A stretch of DNA of 64,000 nucleotides from an uncultured Cuneatibacter sp. Its GTDB lineage: Bacteria > Bacillota > Clostridia > Lachnospirales > Lachnospiraceae. The notes beneath the pieces are model-generated. The model saw only the letters and a program-made list of their open reading frames with translations. It searched no databases and was not told where the DNA came from. Each line of letters starts with the position of its first letter. Position 1 is the stretch's first letter. Shown here piece by piece: positions 25,468 to 32,708 of the stretch. Position numbers and translations under genes: made by a program. The DNA lies in the NCBI GenBank assembly GCA_934234215.1, contig CAKQHB010000015.1, positions 3,313 to 67,312 on the forward strand, written 5' to 3'.

Positions 25468-26552
25468 TGAGAAAGGCGAAAATCAGGAAAGGGTGTTTGG
25501 CAGGTGCGCTGGCATTGCTTATGGTGGTTGCAAGCCTGTCTTTATCCGGAACATTTGCAGCAGGTCTGATCGATACAGAAGCAAAGTGTTCTCTGACATT
25601 GAGCACGACCGGAGCGGATTATGCAGCAGATATCGAGACGATCGATGAGGTACATGCAAAGCTCTATCGGGTGGCAGAAGTATCGGATACGGCTGTTTAT
25701 ACTGCGATCGGTGCTTTTGCGGAGGATACAGAAGTAAGTAAGGTTTCGAATCTGAAAACCCGTGGCGACAGCTCCGATTGGGCACAGACATGGGAAGATC
25801 TTGCGGCGGCAGCGGCAAAGGTCGTAGAATCCGGAAATGTGCAGGAAACTGATACGATCACGATGCAGCCGGATGCAGCGACCGGAACAAGTACCGGTAC
25901 TGCAGAGAATTTGCCGACTGGTCTGTATCTGGTAGTTGTTGAGACGGCACAGAGCAGCGAATATGAGTATTCTTTTAGTCCGTATCTGGTAGCACTTCCG
26001 GGCAGTGAATATCGCCAGACTGGTTCTTACGGAACCGGCGAAGACGAGTGGGATTACGATCAGACCGTAGGCTTGAAGCCGGAGCGTACAGCTCGTTACG
26101 GACAGATCGAGATCGTAAAGTCTCTGAGAGAGTTCAATGCTTCTCTGGGTGATGTCACATTCGTCTTCCAGGTAACCGCAACGAGAGCTGAGGACGGAAA
26201 TCCGGCAGAAGTTGTGTATGACAATGTGGTTTCCATCACATTCGCACAGGGCGAGCCGTTGACGAAGAGCGTTGTGATCGACAATCTTCCGGCAGGTTCG
26301 GTTGTGACAGTAAAGGAAGTTTACAGCGGCGGCAGCTACAGCATCGCACCGGGTACTTCAGACAGCGCAGAAGTGACGGTTGCGGCAGACGAGGTGACAC
26401 CGGTACAGTTTGAAAATACTTATAACGACCGCACGATCAGCGGATACGGCGTGACGAACCATTATACTTACAAGGTTAAGGAAGTGGATGGCATCGAGAT
26501 TGGCGGATACGATTGGGAGCAGTGGAGAGATAACACTGGCAACGAACAGTAA
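25464..26552 (+). CDS. Minor pilin-like secreted protein without a sorting signal
   Basis: A 362-residue protein with a signal peptide (about 1-33), an N-terminal FctA-like beta region including LPTGLYLVVVETAQ (about 150-165) and a C-terminal DUF5979/FctA-like domain (about 212-320). The C-terminus ends in a polar stretch with no LPxTG and no membrane helix, so it cannot be anchored by the usual sortase route. It may be a pilus-associated subunit held by other contacts. The start lies in an ATGATGA overlap with the second sortase, preceded by AAGGAGGG. Domain calls are by eye. Confidence 0.75.
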   Translation: MMRKAKIRKGCLAGALALLMVVASLSLSGTFAAGLIDTEAKCSLTLSTTGADYAADIETIDEVHAKLYRVAEVSDTAVYTAIGAFAEDTEVSKVSNLKTRGDSSDWAQTWEDLAAAAAKVVESGNVQETDTITMQPDAATGTSTGTAENLPTGLYLVVVETAQSSEYEYSFSPYLVALPGSEYRQTGSYGTGEDEWDYDQTVGLKPERTARYGQIEIVKSLREFNASLGDVTFVFQVTATRAEDGNPAEVVYDNVVSITFAQGEPLTKSVVIDNLPAGSVVTVKEVYSGGSYSIAPGTSDSAEVTVAADEVTPVQFENTYNDRTISGYGVTNHYTYKVKEVDGIEIGGYDWEQWRDNTGNEQ

Positions 26553-26567
26553 AGGAGGGGACGGATT

Positions 26568-27089
26568 TTGAAAATGAAGAAAAGAGTCATTTGGCTGTCA
26601 GTCCTGGCACTGATTCTGGTAGCCGGTATTTCGATCCCCGGAACGCTGGCGTATTTCACGACACACACGCAGGCACAGGGCGGTCAGCAGATCCATTTGG
26701 GAGCAACAAGTACGATCACCGAGGAGTTCAGCGATTGGACGAAGACCATTGCAATGACGAACACCGGTGCCAATGATTGTTACATCCGTGCAAAAGTTTT
26801 TTACGGAAGCAGCGTAGAAGTGAATGTTGCACCGGAAAATGACGGCGCATGGACGCAGAACGGAGACTACTGGTATTACAGTGACATCGTTCCGATGGGC
26901 GAGACGACCACGAACCTGTTAGCGAAGATTCAGGTTCCGGAAAGCATGCAGGATGATTTTGATGTTATCGTAGTATTTGAGTGTGCAGCAGTTCAGTACG
27001 ATGCGAACGGCAATCCTATCGCACCGGCAGAAGCTGACTGGACAAAGGTGATTGATGTAAGTGACGAAAACGGAGAGGGGGCCGAATAA
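26568..27089 (+). CDS. SipW-type signal peptide protein (TasA/camelysin-like), small
   Basis: A 173-residue secreted protein. The signal region ISIPGTLAYFTTHTQA is the hallmark of SipW-dependent substrates (GTxAYF followed by Thr/Asp). The mature part is beta-rich, as in TasA-like fibre proteins. TTG at 26568 is the favoured start because AAGGAGGGG is about eight bases upstream; ATG two codons later is possible. It is the first of two such genes, and sipW itself lies 3 kb downstream. Likely role: a subunit or cap of a SipW-processed surface fibre. Confidence 0.8.
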   Translation: MKMKKRVIWLSVLALILVAGISIPGTLAYFTTHTQAQGGQQIHLGATSTITEEFSDWTKTIAMTNTGANDCYIRAKVFYGSSVEVNVAPENDGAWTQNGDYWYYSDIVPMGETTTNLLAKIQVPESMQDDFDVIVVFECAAVQYDANGNPIAPAEADWTKVIDVSDENGEGAE

Positions 27090-27090
27090 T

Positions 27091-27819
27091 ATGGGAAAGA
27101 TGAAAAAGGCTCTGAAAGGCTCTCTTGGAACTGGTATCCTTGCCGCAGTTGCAGGCATTCTGCTTCTCGGCGGAACTGTTGGCAGCACACGGGCAGCATT
27201 GACATGGCGTTCCGAAAATTACACTTCCAGAGTGGAAATGCAGGAGATCGGTGTTTCTCTGGTGGAAAATGATGCAGACGTCAGTGGAAAAGAGCTGCTG
27301 ACCGGTCTCCTCAGAGAGGGCGAGCAGTTGGCTCTGAACAAGACCTATCCGGAAGCGCTGACCGTAACCAATTCCGGTGTCATTGATGAGTATGTAAGAG
27401 TGACGGTTTACCGTTATTGGATGAACACCGATGCGGAGGGCAATCCAACGACAAAGAACACAACGATCTCACCGGAGTGGATTCACCTGAATCTGACCGG
27501 AAACTGGATTTTGGACGAGAGCGCATCCACAGACGAACGTCTGGTGCTGTATTATCCGAAGGTATTGGCTTCCGGTGAGACAGCAGACGCGATCACCGAT
27601 GGTATTTCCATCGACAGCGCGATCGCAGACAAGATGACAAAGAGTGAGTCGGATGCAAACGGCGTGATCACCACAACGTATGATTATGACGGAGCGCGTT
27701 TTACACTGGAGGTTCAGGTGGATGCAGTGCAGACCCACAACGCAGCAGACGCGATCAAGAGTGCATGGGGTGTGGATGCTACCGTTGCAGAAGATGGCAC
27801 ATTGAGTATCGTTCGGTAA
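27091..27819 (+). CDS. Second SipW-type/TasA-like secreted protein
   Basis: A 242-residue protein: basic N-terminus, hydrophobic helix (about 10-35), then GSTRAALTWRSENYTS at the presumed cleavage region, and a long beta-rich mature domain containing LTVTNSGVIDEYVRVTVYRY. This is typical of TasA-like proteins that carry structural fibres. It starts one base after the stop of the preceding gene, with GAGAGGGGG upstream. Processing by the SipW at 30108 is inferred. Confidence 0.7.
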   Translation: MGKMKKALKGSLGTGILAAVAGILLLGGTVGSTRAALTWRSENYTSRVEMQEIGVSLVENDADVSGKELLTGLLREGEQLALNKTYPEALTVTNSGVIDEYVRVTVYRYWMNTDAEGNPTTKNTTISPEWIHLNLTGNWILDESASTDERLVLYYPKVLASGETADAITDGISIDSAIADKMTKSESDANGVITTTYDYDGARFTLEVQVDAVQTHNAADAIKSAWGVDATVAEDGTLSIVR

Positions 27820-27831
27820 GGAGGAAGGAAA

Positions 27832-28557
27832 ATGAGAAGAAAAGTAACAAGCTTCATGTTAGCCCTGCTCCTGACAGCCGCAGTTCCGTTTACGGCATCT
27901 GCGGAGACCGTAAAGAGCGACAAAGAGATGGACGTCAAGTTTGATGGAAATAAGATCGAGAGTACTTTTTCCACAAAGGACATTGATTTTACCGCTTCTT
28001 CTATGCAGCCGGGCGACACGATGGAGATTGAGATCAATCTGGAGAATACCAGCACGATCAAGACAAAGTGGTATATGACAAACGAAGTGCTGAGCACGCT
28101 GGAGCAGAGTGCTTCCGCAGCACAGGGCGGTGTTTATACATACCGTCTGTCTTATATGAACCCCGAAGGCGAAGAGACGGTGCTGTACAACAGCGATACC
28201 GTAGCCGGAGAGAACACCGGAAAGGACGCACTGCAGAATGTCACCAGTTCTCTGGAAGATTATTTCTACCTGGATGATCTGGCAGTCGGAGAAAATGCAA
28301 AGGTTCTCCTGACTGTTGGGCTGGATGGTGAGACGCAGGGCAATTCCTATCAGAATACATTTGCAGAGCTGCAGATGAATTTCGCAGTTGAAAACGGCGA
28401 AACCAAGAAGATCGTGCAGGCACCGCATACCGGTGACAGTACACAGATGGGCATGTATGGAATCGTTGCTCTCGTTGCAGGTCTTGGCTGTATGCTTCTT
28501 CTGTTTTTCCGCCTGAAAGACGGACGCAAGGCACAGGCAGAAAAGGAGGGCAGGTAA
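27832..28557 (+). CDS. Secreted protein with variant sorting-like C-terminus
   Basis: A 241-residue protein with a signal peptide (1-24, ending TASA), a beta-rich domain with GDTMEIEINLEN (about 63-74) and a C-terminal APHTGDSTQMG motif, a hydrophobic helix (about 205-228) and a basic tail. The layout is that of a wall-sorting signal, but the leucine of LPxTG is replaced by Ala (APHTG), so either a relaxed sortase recognises it or it stays in the membrane. It follows the TasA-like genes by 12 bases. Confidence 0.72.
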   Translation: MRRKVTSFMLALLLTAAVPFTASAETVKSDKEMDVKFDGNKIESTFSTKDIDFTASSMQPGDTMEIEINLENTSTIKTKWYMTNEVLSTLEQSASAAQGGVYTYRLSYMNPEGEETVLYNSDTVAGENTGKDALQNVTSSLEDYFYLDDLAVGENAKVLLTVGLDGETQGNSYQNTFAELQMNFAVENGETKKIVQAPHTGDSTQMGMYGIVALVAGLGCMLLLFFRLKDGRKAQAEKEGR

Positions 28558-28558
28558 C

Positions 28559-29713
28559 ATGAAGAAAATCTGGAAGAAAGGCTTTCTTTCTCTGTGCATG
28601 GCAGCGCTGGTGACATTGCAGCTGGCAGCTCCGGTACAGGCAAAGTCCTCTTATAAGTATGAAGTCACCGTCTATGCAGGCAATCAGGGCGCATTTGCAG
28701 ACGCAAGCGCCGTTCGGGTGGAAGATTCCGGCGCAGTGATCACCCAGAATGGTGACAAGATCGTAGTCAGCAACATCACTCCCGGCACCCACATCTCCAT
28801 TGATGCGGCTGCACAGGGCAAGGTTTCTGTGACGAACGAAAAGTATTACGTGAAGGGTGTTCGCATCAGCGGACGCGACAACAGCGAGTATAACAATCCC
28901 GGCTTCGCAGTAGACAGCGATGTAGAATATGTTGTTGCATATGGCATCGCAGGAAATCTTGTTTCCTATACCGTCCGCTACGAAGACGAATCCGGCAAGG
29001 AACTGGCTCCGGAAGCAACGTATTATGGCAATGTCGGTGATAAGCCAATCCTGGCATACACCTTCGTAGATGGTTACGAGCCGCAGACGTATAACCTGAC
29101 GAAAACATTGTCGGAAAATGCAGCCGAGAACGTATTTACCTTCGTATATCGTCCGGTGCAGACCGAGGTTATTATCGACAACAGTAATAATAACGGAAAT
29201 AACAATAATAACAATAATAATGCCAATAACAACGGCAGTAATGCGAATGGCGGCAGCAATGCTAACAATAACGCGAATGCAAATGGTGGTAACAATGCCA
29301 ACGGTGCGAACAACGCAAACGGCACAAATACCACAACACCGGGAACGAACCAGACGCCCGGACAGAACAATGCCAACGGCAATGACGCAACTGTGAACAA
29401 CAATGCAAACGCAAACGGCAACGACAATAATGCCAACGGAAACGATGCGAACACAAATCCGGACGATAATACCAATATCGACGAGTCGGATACGCCGCAG
29501 GATCGGATAGACCTGGATGATCCCGATACGCCTCAGGGCAATCTGGATATCGGTGACGTTGATGGAAACAACACATCCTCTGATGCAAGCAGATTTCCGT
29601 TCATAGTTGGAATCGTGGGCGGCGTAGTCGGCGTTGTAGCGATCCTGATGCTGGCACTGCTGCTGATCCGCAAGGGCGTGAAGATGGCAAATGGAGATCA
29701 GAAAAAACGCTAA
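28559..29713 (+). CDS. Membrane-anchored protein with MucBP-like domain and Asn-rich stalk
   Basis: A 384-residue protein with a signal peptide (1-28), a beta domain (30-130), a MucBP-like domain (about 136-195) with VRYEDESGKEL and GDKPILAYTFVDGY, a low-complexity Asn/Gly/Ala stalk of about 100 residues (203-305), an Asp/Thr/Pro linker, one membrane helix (about 346-370) and a basic tail. No LPxTG is visible, so it is probably membrane-anchored. MucBP domains are often linked to binding of mucin or bacterial surface ligands. It is the last gene before the operon terminator. Confidence 0.8.
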   Translation: MKKIWKKGFLSLCMAALVTLQLAAPVQAKSSYKYEVTVYAGNQGAFADASAVRVEDSGAVITQNGDKIVVSNITPGTHISIDAAAQGKVSVTNEKYYVKGVRISGRDNSEYNNPGFAVDSDVEYVVAYGIAGNLVSYTVRYEDESGKELAPEATYYGNVGDKPILAYTFVDGYEPQTYNLTKTLSENAAENVFTFVYRPVQTEVIIDNSNNNGNNNNNNNNANNNGSNANGGSNANNNANANGGNNANGANNANGTNTTTPGTNQTPGQNNANGNDATVNNNANANGNDNNANGNDANTNPDDNTNIDESDTPQDRIDLDDPDTPQGNLDIGDVDGNNTSSDASRFPFIVGIVGGVVGVVAILMLALLLIRKGVKMANGDQKKR

Positions 29714-29740
29714 TTTGGTTTCTCATATTTTTCCCCTGGA

Positions 29741-29770
29741 AGGAGCACTCTTCGGAGTGCTCTTTTCTTT
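29741..29770 (+). terminator. Terminator of the surface-fibre operon
   Basis: GAGCACTC-TTCG-GAGTGCTC forms a perfect eight-base-pair stem with a tetraloop, followed by TTTTCTTT. Confidence 0.92.
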
Positions 29771-29789
29771 GTATGGACGCAATAAGATT

Positions 29790-29959
29790 TAGAGCTATAA
29801 CTTAATTTTGGCGTGTCATGTTTCCTGCTCAGACCAATACAGCGCAATTCCACAATGAGCGGAAACTCGCCTTTGGCTCAAACAGTCCGCTCATATGTGG
29901 GCGCTGTATCGTCTTCGCGACGGAAACATTGACAATGCCAGAATTAAGTCATAGCTCTA
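29790..29959. repeat. 170-bp imperfect palindrome, family member 1
   Basis: Arms 29790-29845 and 29901-29959 are imperfect inverted repeats that begin TAGAGCTAT and end ATAGCTCTA. The centre (29851-29900) forms a further hairpin. On the minus strand the tip reads GAGCGGA, TGTTTGA, GCC-AAA-GGC, GAGTTT, TCCGCTC. The same tip motif occurs in the palindrome at 50922-51111. It fills the gap between the operon terminator and sipW, together with about 100 bases before the sipW promoter. It may be a miniature mobile element (the ends start and stop with TA) or a structured RNA gene. No protein is encoded. Confidence 0.8.
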
Positions 29960-30037
29960 TATCAGTATTCGCATCCGCAACAAAGAAAAGGCGGGAGAAA
30001 AATTCGTAAGCGAGATATACGATTTAAAAGGGGGATG

Positions 30038-30046
30038 TGGTATAAT
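30038..30046 (+). promoter_or_regulatory. Extended -10 promoter of sipW
   Basis: TGGTATAAT is a perfect extended -10 about 60 bases before the sipW start. No good -35 was seen. Confidence 0.55.
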
Positions 30047-30107
30047 GGGGACAGTACGATGATCTCAGAGGGAGATTGTGGATAATGTTGTGATGGAGGG
30101 CACTTTT

Positions 30108-30629
30108 ATGAAGAAACCCGGTAAAGGAAAACGTGTTGCGGCAGGTTTTTGCAGCTTTTTGAGTATTGTTCTTTTGATTGCAGTGATTTTGGTGTGTGTA
30201 CCGCTGACGGTTCCAAAGTTGATGGGATATGAGGTGTACACGGTTATTTCCGGCAGTATGGAGCCGGAGATTCCGATTGGAAGTCTGGTGCTGGTGCATC
30301 CGGAAGATCCGCTGACGATTGCGGAGAAGGATGTGATTGCGTTTTACGGACACGATGATTCAGGCGCGATTATTACGCATCGTGTGTTGGCGAATCAGAC
30401 GGTTTCAGGCGAGTTTATCACAAAGGGTGATGCGAATACGGATGCAGATTTGTATCCGGTGCCGTATGCAAATCTGATCGGCAAGGTGGTGTGGTCGGCA
30501 CCGAAGCTCGGTGAGATTTTGGCGACGATTGCTACGAAGACCGGTAAAGCAGCGGTGGCAGGCGTGATTGGTATTGTGCTGGTGCTGCAGGTCATTGCGG
30601 GATTGCTGAAAAAAGAAAAGAAAGAGTGA
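30108..30629 (+). CDS. sipW: SipW-like (ER-type) signal peptidase
   Basis: A 173-residue S26B peptidase with membrane helices at about 13-33 and 148-166. The active site reads SGSMEP (Ser50), with His91 in ITHRV where bacterial-type enzymes have Lys, and Asp108/Asp112 in TKGDANTDAD. That His replaces Lys is diagnostic of the ER/SipW type. The start at 30108 has GGAGGG seven bases upstream and is preferred over GTG at 30078. SipW processes TasA-like proteins, two of which are encoded just upstream. It has its own promoter beyond the terminator and the palindrome. Confidence 0.9.
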   Translation: MKKPGKGKRVAAGFCSFLSIVLLIAVILVCVPLTVPKLMGYEVYTVISGSMEPEIPIGSLVLVHPEDPLTIAEKDVIAFYGHDDSGAIITHRVLANQTVSGEFITKGDANTDADLYPVPYANLIGKVVWSAPKLGEILATIATKTGKAAVAGVIGIVLVLQVIAGLLKKEKKE

Positions 30630-30760
30630 GAATGAGAGGCAGCTGTGGGTCGAGAGATTCACAGCTGTTGGTGATTTCGGAAAATAGTACAAGTTGTATG
30701 ATTTCTTTTGCGAGAGTGTGAAATCACAAAAAGGAATTTAAAGAAAATGAACTGGAAAGA

Positions 30761-30790
30761 TTGTAATATAGAGGAAGATTTTGGTATACT
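30761..30790 (+). promoter_or_regulatory. Promoter of the AlbA_2-domain gene
   Basis: TTGTAA, 18-base spacer, TATACT with an extended TGG just before it, 50 bases upstream of the start codon. Confidence 0.65.
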
Positions 30791-30839
30791 GGAGATAGAA
30801 AAATGTGGCGCGGTGAAGTTAAAAATATAAGGGGGATAT

Positions 30840-32393
30840 ATGACGATTCAAGAAGTATTGGCGATGGAAGAGTCGCAAGTTTTTGACCGAAAAAGTGCGA
30901 ACGTGGATCCGAAGGCACTTGCGATTTTGTTGATTGCATTTGCAAATGCGGATGGTGGAACGGCTGCAATCGGCATTTCGGATAAGACACGCAGAATCGA
31001 GGGAATTGATGGAGACGTTCAGAGATTAAATGAACTTCTGAGAGTGCCATTTGATTTTTGCGTGCCGACGATTAAGGTAGAGACGGAGATGGTGCCTTGT
31101 GCTGACTTTAAGGGAAAAGAAAATCATGTCCTTCTGATGCATGTCGAACCGAGTATGGAAGTTCATGCAAATCAGGCGGATGAGGTTTTTATGCGAATCG
31201 GAGACAAATCGAAGCGATTGTCGTTTGATGAACGCATGCAGCTGATGTATGATAAAGGGGATCGCTTTTTCGAGGATAAGCCAGTGCCGGATGCAACACT
31301 GGATGATCTGGACTTGAATTTTGTTCAGGAATATATCAGAAAGATCGGATATCGGAAATCCCCATTGGAGTATTTGACGGAGAATAAAGGGTTTATAAGA
31401 GTAACGAATGGTAAACAACAGATTAGTACGGCTGCGATATTGTTGTTTGGAAAGAAGCCGCAAGAAAGGTTTTTCCCGAAAGCGAGTATTCGCTTTATTC
31501 GTTATGATGGTATTGAAGAGCGTTCCGGAACAGAGATGAACGTGATCAAAGATGTCATTTTCGAAGGAAATATTCTGAAAATGGTCACAGATGCAATCTG
31601 GTATTTGGACACACAGGTAAAGGAAAGAACGTTTCTTGGGGAGGATGGTTTGTTTGTAACAGAGGAGGAATATCCAAAGTTTGTTCGGCAGGAGATTATT
31701 GTGAATGCGGTGACGCATCGCGACTATAGTATTCGGGGAACGGATATTCAGGTTAAGATGTTTAATGATCGAATTGTGGTAGAAAGTCCGGGCAGATTGC
31801 CGGGGCTTGTAAAGGTAGACAATATCCGACATACTCATTTTTCGAGAAATCCAAAGATTGCAGAATTTTTGCGGGCATACGATTTCGTAAAGGAGTACGG
31901 GGAAGGCGTGGATCGTATGTGTAAAGAGTTGGAAGCAGCAGGATTACAAGATCCGGAATATCGAATCAGCGCATTTATGCTGCAGACGATTATTCGGAAT
32001 AATGCAGGAACGGAAGAAAAAACACTGGTTGAGGGTGAGAATAACTCTCTTAAAGACGAAAAGACCAGATATCAGACGAAAAAGCACTGTTTGATAGATG
32101 AAAAAGCAACGGTTGAGGACAAAAAGCACTGTTTGGATGAGGAAAATGATAAAAAAGCACTGTTTGAAACAGTGGAAAAAGCAATCGCAGGGAAGCAAAT
32201 TACGCGAATTGTAGGAAAAAACATGAAACAGATATTGGAGACTTTTGAAAAGGGACAAGTGTTTGGTCGAAAAGAAGTTAAGGATAGGCTGGGGTATGGC
32301 GATTCTAAAGCGGGTAAAACACTGGAAGCAATGCTGGAGCTGGAGATTGTTACTACAGTAGAAGGGAAAGGAAAAGGGAAATATACGTTTTAA
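30840..32393 (+). CDS. AlbA_2 (schlafen-like) domain putative regulator/ATP-binding protein
   Basis: A 517-residue cytoplasmic protein. An N-terminal AlbA_2 domain (about 1-130) has ESQVFDRKSANVDPK and FANADGGTAAIGI. A middle region (about 180-390) contains IIVNAVTHRDYSIRGTDIQVKMF, usual for the HATPase_c_4-type partner domain of this family. After a charged linker there is a C-terminal winged-helix-like segment (about 455-517). These proteins are common as isolated regulators or defence-associated factors, with no agreed function. The linker is coded by a degenerate tandem repeat (32017-32166). GGGGG lies five bases before the ATG. Confidence 0.8.
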   Translation: MTIQEVLAMEESQVFDRKSANVDPKALAILLIAFANADGGTAAIGISDKTRRIEGIDGDVQRLNELLRVPFDFCVPTIKVETEMVPCADFKGKENHVLLMHVEPSMEVHANQADEVFMRIGDKSKRLSFDERMQLMYDKGDRFFEDKPVPDATLDDLDLNFVQEYIRKIGYRKSPLEYLTENKGFIRVTNGKQQISTAAILLFGKKPQERFFPKASIRFIRYDGIEERSGTEMNVIKDVIFEGNILKMVTDAIWYLDTQVKERTFLGEDGLFVTEEEYPKFVRQEIIVNAVTHRDYSIRGTDIQVKMFNDRIVVESPGRLPGLVKVDNIRHTHFSRNPKIAEFLRAYDFVKEYGEGVDRMCKELEAAGLQDPEYRISAFMLQTIIRNNAGTEEKTLVEGENNSLKDEKTRYQTKKHCLIDEKATVEDKKHCLDEENDKKALFETVEKAIAGKQITRIVGKNMKQILETFEKGQVFGRKEVKDRLGYGDSKAGKTLEAMLELEIVTTVEGKGKGKYTF

Positions 32394-32408
32394 TTAAGAG
32401 ACAATTTA

Positions 32409-32454
32409 TATACTCGTAAGTTATAGGTTTACGAGTTAGTAACTTATGAGTATA
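32409..32454. promoter_or_regulatory. Inverted repeat upstream of the ATPase remnant
   Basis: TATACTCGTAAGTTA and TAACTTATGAGTATA are inverted copies with one mismatch, 16 bases apart. They lie 24 bases before the remnant's start. This is most likely its former operator and promoter region. Confidence 0.55.
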
Positions 32455-32477
32455 ATAATTGCAAGGAGGTGGATGCA

Positions 32478-32630
32478 ATGTCTGAATTTTATTGCCGTGA
32501 CGAAGAGCTGCGAAAACTGAATAAGCGCTATGCGGGGAATAAGTTTGAGTGTATTGTTATCTACGGAAGGCGTCGAGTCGGCAAAACAGCGCTGATTAAC
32601 GAGTTTTGCAAGGAAAAGCATCAAAATTAA
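32478..32630 (+). pseudogene. Truncated AAA family ATPase (archaeal ATPase/DUF234 type), N-terminus only
   Basis: A 50-codon frame reads MSEFYCRDEELRKLNKRY and IYGRRRVGKTALINEF, then stops. The opening and Walker A (GRRRVGKT) are exactly those of the ATPase domain 2 (PF01637) proteins, which normally run to about 450 residues. AAGGAGG lies eight bases before the ATG and the upstream palindromic region is intact. The rest of the gene is missing, replaced by the terminator of the carboxypeptidase gene, so a deletion is inferred. Confidence 0.8.
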
Positions 32631-32636
32631 AAAGAA

Positions 32637-32684
32637 CCCTGCGCATTTGCTGTCTTGATACTAGAAGATAGCAGATACGCAGGG
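32637..32684 (-). terminator. Terminator of the D-Ala-D-Ala carboxypeptidase gene
   Basis: CCCTGCG and CGCAGGG close a hairpin with an inner stem GCTATCTT/AAGACAGC read on the minus strand. A TTCTTTTT run follows on the minus strand. Confidence 0.75.
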
Positions 32685-32708
32685 ATTTATTTTGAGAATA
32701 AAAGGAAC

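Noticed and set aside
29160..29480. Repetitive AAT/AAC tract considered as a CRISPR or other repeat array
   Set aside because: Triplet-based and in frame within a surface protein gene. No spacers or conserved direct repeats.
29818..30009. A 63-codon frame in the palindrome before sipW
   Set aside because: It crosses both arms of a palindrome, lacks a ribosome site and has no credible protein features.
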